Shown here: positions 7,417 through 10,013 of the stretch, one piece after another
How the letters are laid out: each line of letters opens with the position of its first letter
Numbering within the stretch: the stretch's first letter is position 1
Assembly: GCA_964424035.1 (NCBI GenBank)
Contig: CAYRHB010000124.1
Span: 1 to 10,013 of the forward strand
DNA from: Leptolinea sp964424035
Lineage (GTDB): Bacteria > Chloroflexota > Anaerolineae > Anaerolineales > Anaerolineaceae
DNA: 10,013 nt
Direction: 5' to 3'
Made by a program: the position numbers and the translations under genes
Notes under the pieces: model-generated
What the model saw: only the letters and a program-made list of their open reading frames with translations
What the model was told of the DNA's origin: nothing
Databases searched by the model: none

Positions 7417-8753
7417 TCCAACAGCATTATTACCAGGTCGTTGACGTTCGTGCCGGTTGATCCGGTCATAATGGCGGCATTCAGCGCATTGAAAAATGTG
7501 TGGGAATCATTTTCACGCAGATAACTATCAGGATCAAGTCCCAGGGCTGAGGCTTTACGCATCAGATCGCCCGTGACCACCGCGCCGGCAGCCGGAGATC
7601 GGCCATCTTCTCCATCTGTCGCAAAGGTGATCAAAACCGCTCCCTTTACCCCATCCAGCCCTTTGACCGCTGCCAGTGCCAGTTCCTGGTTGCGTCCGCC
7701 CATGCCATTGCCGGTGATCGTAACGGTTGTCTCGCCCCCGGCAATCCAACACCGTTTTCTCACTCCTTCCCTCCGGTCATTCGCCTTTGAACGGAGGAAA
7801 CCAGCCAGCCGTTCCCCTTCTTTGCGCGCTTCACCGGTCAGCAACGGAGGGAGGAATTCTGTGGAATAACCCTTTAGTTCTGCCATGTTTCTGGCGGCCG
7901 TAATCGCGATCTCAAGGCTGCCAACGATGACAGTATGATTGTTGGTGAAAATGGCATCCCCCGGTTTGGGTGTCTCCATGATTTCTCCGGCGATGCCCTT
8001 CTGCAAATGCTTCAATATAGCCGGAGGTGTACTCTTCAATAATCGATACTTTCCCAATACATCCCATGCATCTTGATACGTGGATTCATCCGGAACCGTT
8101 GGACCGGATGCGATCACATCCAACCGGTCGCCCAAAACATCCGATAGAACCAGGGAAATACAGGTTGCCGCACCGCAAGATGCTGCCAGTTTACCTCCCT
8201 TGATTCCATCAATGTGCTTTCTGACGGCATTCATCTCATCAATATTTGCGCCACAATCCAAAAGTTGTTTTGTTATCAATTGCATATCATCCAGTGTTAC
8301 CGGAGAATACGGATAACAAACCAGTGAGCTTGCGCCGCCGGAAATCAGACAGAAAAGAACATCTCCTGTACCAAATCTAGTTGCATACTGTAAGACTTCA
8401 TTTCCCGCGTGGATGCTATCCGGGCCGGGAACAGGGTGGTTCCCCTGCAAAATATTCATCTCTTCTAATAGGGTTTCTTTTCCATCAGGAAGAACTTTTG
8501 TAACAAGTAAGCCGGATCGAACCATCCCATCGTACACATCAAGAAAACCCCGGGCCATGGGGATTGCCGCTTTTCCCAACGAGATCAGGCCGGTTTGACG
8601 ACCAAACCCTGCAAATCGGTTTAGATCCAACCGCACCAGAGCGGAACGTACGGCTTCTTCCGGATCAACCGCCCTGAGGGCAGCAGAAAGGATGACTGCC
8701 GCATCATCCGCAAATTCGCCTGCTATTTCCAGTTGGTTTGATATGACATTCAT
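7413..8753 (-). CDS. Glycerate 2-kinase (MOFRL/DUF4147 family)
   Basis: A 446-residue cytoplasmic enzyme that phosphorylates D-glycerate with ATP, giving 2-phosphoglycerate for glycolysis; it serves serine, glyoxylate, tartrate or sugar-acid breakdown. Family hallmarks in order: SLGKAAIPMA (the conserved lysine), FCLISGGASSL, the NAVRKHID.IKGGKLA segment, SDVLGDRLDVIASGPTVPD, then the C-terminal MOFRL domain with MGGRNQELALAA (from residue ~351) and FATDGEDG. Length is normal for the class. An in-frame ATG at 8780 would add nine residues but has no Shine-Dalgarno; the ATG at 8753 has AAAGGA nine bases upstream, so I prefer it. The neighbours do not form a serine-glyoxylate or tartrate cluster, so the physiological source of glycerate is not shown. 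The stop overlaps the htpG stop, with the two genes facing each other. Confidence 0.92.
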   Translation of the reverse strand: MNVISNQLEIAGEFADDAAVILSAALRAVDPEEAVRSALVRLDLNRFAGFGRQTGLISLGKAAIPMARGFLDVYDGMVRSGLLVTKVLPDGKETLLEEMNILQGNHPVPGPDSIHAGNEVLQYATRFGTGDVLFCLISGGASSLVCYPYSPVTLDDMQLITKQLLDCGANIDEMNAVRKHIDGIKGGKLAASCGAATCISLVLSDVLGDRLDVIASGPTVPDESTYQDAWDVLGKYRLLKSTPPAILKHLQKGIAGEIMETPKPGDAIFTNNHTVIVGSLEIAITAARNMAELKGYSTEFLPPLLTGEARKEGERLAGFLRSKANDRREGVRKRCWIAGGETTVTITGNGMGGRNQELALAAVKGLDGVKGAVLITFATDGEDGRSPAAGAVVTGDLMRKASALGLDPDSYLRENDSHTFFNALNAAIMTGSTGTNVNDLVIMLLD

Positions 8754-8762
8754 CCTACCGTG

Positions 8763-8768
8763 TCCTTT
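8763..8768 (-). promoter_or_regulatory. Shine-Dalgarno deciding the glycerate kinase start
   Basis: AAAGGA on the minus strand lies nine bases before the ATG at 8753 and inside the nine-codon extension that the ATG at 8780 would create. The sequence before 8780 is AT-rich with no purine-rich site. This supports the shorter protein. Confidence 0.65.
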
Positions 8769-8835
8769 CAAAATCATCATTAATTCTACATTTTTTATGG
8801 TTCTTTTTGTCGTAAAATAGATGCGATAAACTTTT

Positions 8836-8863
8836 CAACCGGCTGAATTTGTTTCACCGGTTG
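8836..8863. repeat. Imperfect hairpin between glycerate kinase and acyl-CoA synthetase genes
   Basis: CAACCGG (8836-8842) pairs with CCGGTTG (8857-8863), and the stem continues with TGAA/TTCA past one bulged C (8843) to a TTTGT loop: eleven pairs in all. It lies about midway in the 174-base divergent region, in the likely leader or promoter zone of both genes. There is only a weak T-rich stretch after it and no gene upstream of it on either strand that needs ending, so an operator or leader structure is more likely than a terminator. Confidence 0.5.
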
Positions 8864-8874
8864 GTTTTGTGTGC

Positions 8875-8906
8875 TTGACTGTTTAATCCTTTATTTTGAT
8901 TACTAT
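8875..8906 (+). promoter_or_regulatory. Weak candidate promoter for the acyl-CoA synthetase gene
   Basis: TTGACT (8875-8880) is a five-of-six -35 match. Possible -10 boxes are TACTAT (8901-8906, 20-base spacing, too wide) or GATTAC (8898-8903, 17-base spacing, weak). The -35 lies 11 bases after the hairpin. The placement is plausible but the assignment is uncertain. Confidence 0.25.
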
Positions 8907-8927
8907 TTTCCTTTAGGAGGAATTCTC

Positions 8928-10013
8928 GTGAACCATGAAGAACTAAATACACTTTTGAAGCCCAAATCGATTGCTGTGATCGGGGCTTCAGCTACACCCG
9001 GAAAGATCGGCTATACAGTCCTGGAAAATTTGCAGAAATCCGGTTACAAAGGCCAGGTTTACCCGATCAATCCATCCACATCAGAAATCCTGGGTGTGAA
9101 ATGCTTTGCCAGCATTGCTGATGTTCCCGGCAGTGTGGATTCCGCTGTTATGTGTGTCCCGGTCAAGCTGGTGAACACCATGGCGGAAGAATGTGGAAAA
9201 AAAGGTGTTAAAGGTTTAATCGTCATCACATCCGGTTTCAGCGAAGTTGGACGCAAAGATCTGGAGGATGAACTCGTATCCATCGCCCGCAAATATAAAA
9301 TGCGCGTGCTGGGCCCGAACATTGTGGGAACCCTCTCCAATTCGGACAGCATGAACGCCTCCTTCGCGCCGTTCCTTCCATTGGAAGGCAAAGCCACTCT
9401 TATCACCCAGTCCGGCGCCCTGCTTATCGCCATGGATGCCGCTTCTTACACCCGTCGTGTCGGCTTTGACAAACTGGTTTCTATTGGTAATATGTGCGAT
9501 ATTGACATCGCCGATATTATTGAATGGTTGAACGACGATGAGAATACAACCTGCACATCCCTCTACATTGAAGGATTGAAAGACGGCCGTAAATTCATCA
9601 AAGCCGGCCGCTCAGCAAAGAAACCGATCGTTGCCCTTAAATCAGGTGTTTCCGCCCATGGCGCTGCCGCTGCGGCTTCACATACCGGTTCTCTGGCTGG
9701 CGCTGCGAAGGTCTACGGTTCGGCTTTCAAACAGGCCGGTGTCATCCAGGCTTCTGATCTGGATAACCTGTTTGACCGCACCCTGGCTCTTTCCCTGATG
9801 CCCCCGCTCAAAGGCGAGAATATGCTGGTCATCACAAATGGCGGTGGTGTCGGTGTGCTGGCAACAGATGCCGCGGAACGCTATGGCATCCCCATGAAAT
9901 TCGCCCCCAAAGATGTACAGGAAGAGCTCAAGAAACATATGCCCGAATTTGGCTCTGCCAAGAATCCGGTTGACCTGACCGGTATGGCCGGGACAGAATG
10001 GTACGCCGAATCG
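8928..10013 (+). CDS. Acyl-CoA synthetase (NDP-forming), 3' end cut by window edge
   Basis: The NDP-forming acetyl/acyl-CoA synthetase family makes ATP (or GTP) from acyl-CoA, or runs in reverse, in the cytoplasm; in fermenters it conserves energy as acids are released. The start is GTG at 8928 with a consensus AGGAGG (8915-8920) seven bases upstream. The frame is open for 362 codons to the window end. The CoA-binding Rossmann domain begins with LLKPKSIAVIGAS and GKIGYTVLENL (~residues 8-130). The succinyl-CoA-ligase-like domain follows, with RVLGPNIVG and TLITQSGAL. The active-site phosphohistidine is H252 in AAASHTGSLAG, and ITNGGGVGVLATDA begins the next CoA-ligase domain. Fused enzymes of this family are about 700 residues, so the ATP-grasp beta part probably lies beyond the edge; a separate beta subunit is the alternative. 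The acyl substrate is unknown. Confidence 0.92.
   Translation, partial: MNHEELNTLLKPKSIAVIGASATPGKIGYTVLENLQKSGYKGQVYPINPSTSEILGVKCFASIADVPGSVDSAVMCVPVKLVNTMAEECGKKGVKGLIVITSGFSEVGRKDLEDELVSIARKYKMRVLGPNIVGTLSNSDSMNASFAPFLPLEGKATLITQSGALLIAMDAASYTRRVGFDKLVSIGNMCDIDIADIIEWLNDDENTTCTSLYIEGLKDGRKFIKAGRSAKKPIVALKSGVSAHGAAAAASHTGSLAGAAKVYGSAFKQAGVIQASDLDNLFDRTLALSLMPPLKGENMLVITNGGGVGVLATDAAERYGIPMKFAPKDVQEELKKHMPEFGSAKNPVDLTGMAGTEWYAES

Noticed and set aside
9059..9433. Minus-strand open frame of 124 codons
   Set aside because: It is antisense to the conserved CoA-binding domain of the acyl-CoA synthetase, has no recognisable domain, and is a shadow of that gene's codon pattern.
1..10013. A defence island, phage, toxin-antitoxin pair, CRISPR array or biosynthetic cluster
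   Set aside because: Every long coding region belongs to a common cellular family, the gaps are short, and no short regularly spaced repeats, integrases, transposases or small paired genes were seen.

Overview
The window reads as chromosomal DNA of a bacterium with moderate GC content. It is densely coded, with short intergenic gaps, clear Shine-Dalgarno sites and ATG/GTG starts. The TetR regulator's style (MAR... N-terminus, ISKGAFFHYFPSK helix-turn-helix, C-terminal ERILGAEPGS segment) and its pairing with FtsX-type permeases recall Anaerolineae/Chloroflexota. That assignment rests on recognition alone and is tentative. No mobile elements, CRISPR arrays, tRNAs or rRNAs were seen.

Left part (1-3191, minus strand): a probable operon, read right to left. 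It holds a TetR-family repressor, an FtsX/LolC-type ABC permease, and a second paralogous permease that runs off the left edge. A 19-base odd-centred palindrome just upstream of the tetR Shine-Dalgarno is a convincing operator, so the operon is probably autorepressed. The partner ATPase is not in the window and would be expected beyond base 1. A strong hairpin at 3212-3245 insulates this operon from the gene upstream.

Middle part (3270-5355, minus strand): a GufA-type ZIP metal transporter, preceded by an M20-family metallohydrolase that closely resembles YgeY. A divergent intergenic region (5356-5552) separates the hydrolase from htpG.

Right part: htpG (Hsp90) runs on the plus strand from 5553 to 7416. 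It is interrupted by ten Ns at 7120-7129. The reading frame changes across the Ns, but the flanking protein fits an intact HtpG if the true gap is a multiple of three bases (about 21), so the shift is an assembly artefact. htpG ends tail-to-tail with a glycerate 2-kinase gene (minus strand), and their stop codons overlap in one TTAA. A divergent region with an imperfect hairpin leads to a GTG-started NDP-forming acyl-CoA synthetase (plus strand), which runs off the right edge.

The genes are mostly housekeeping or metabolic: envelope export, metal uptake, peptide or amide hydrolysis, protein folding, glycerate metabolism, and acyl-CoA/ATP interconversion. I do not see a novel multi-gene system. 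The points most worth a second look are the tetR operator/terminator arrangement, the tandem permeases, and the mis-sized gap in htpG.
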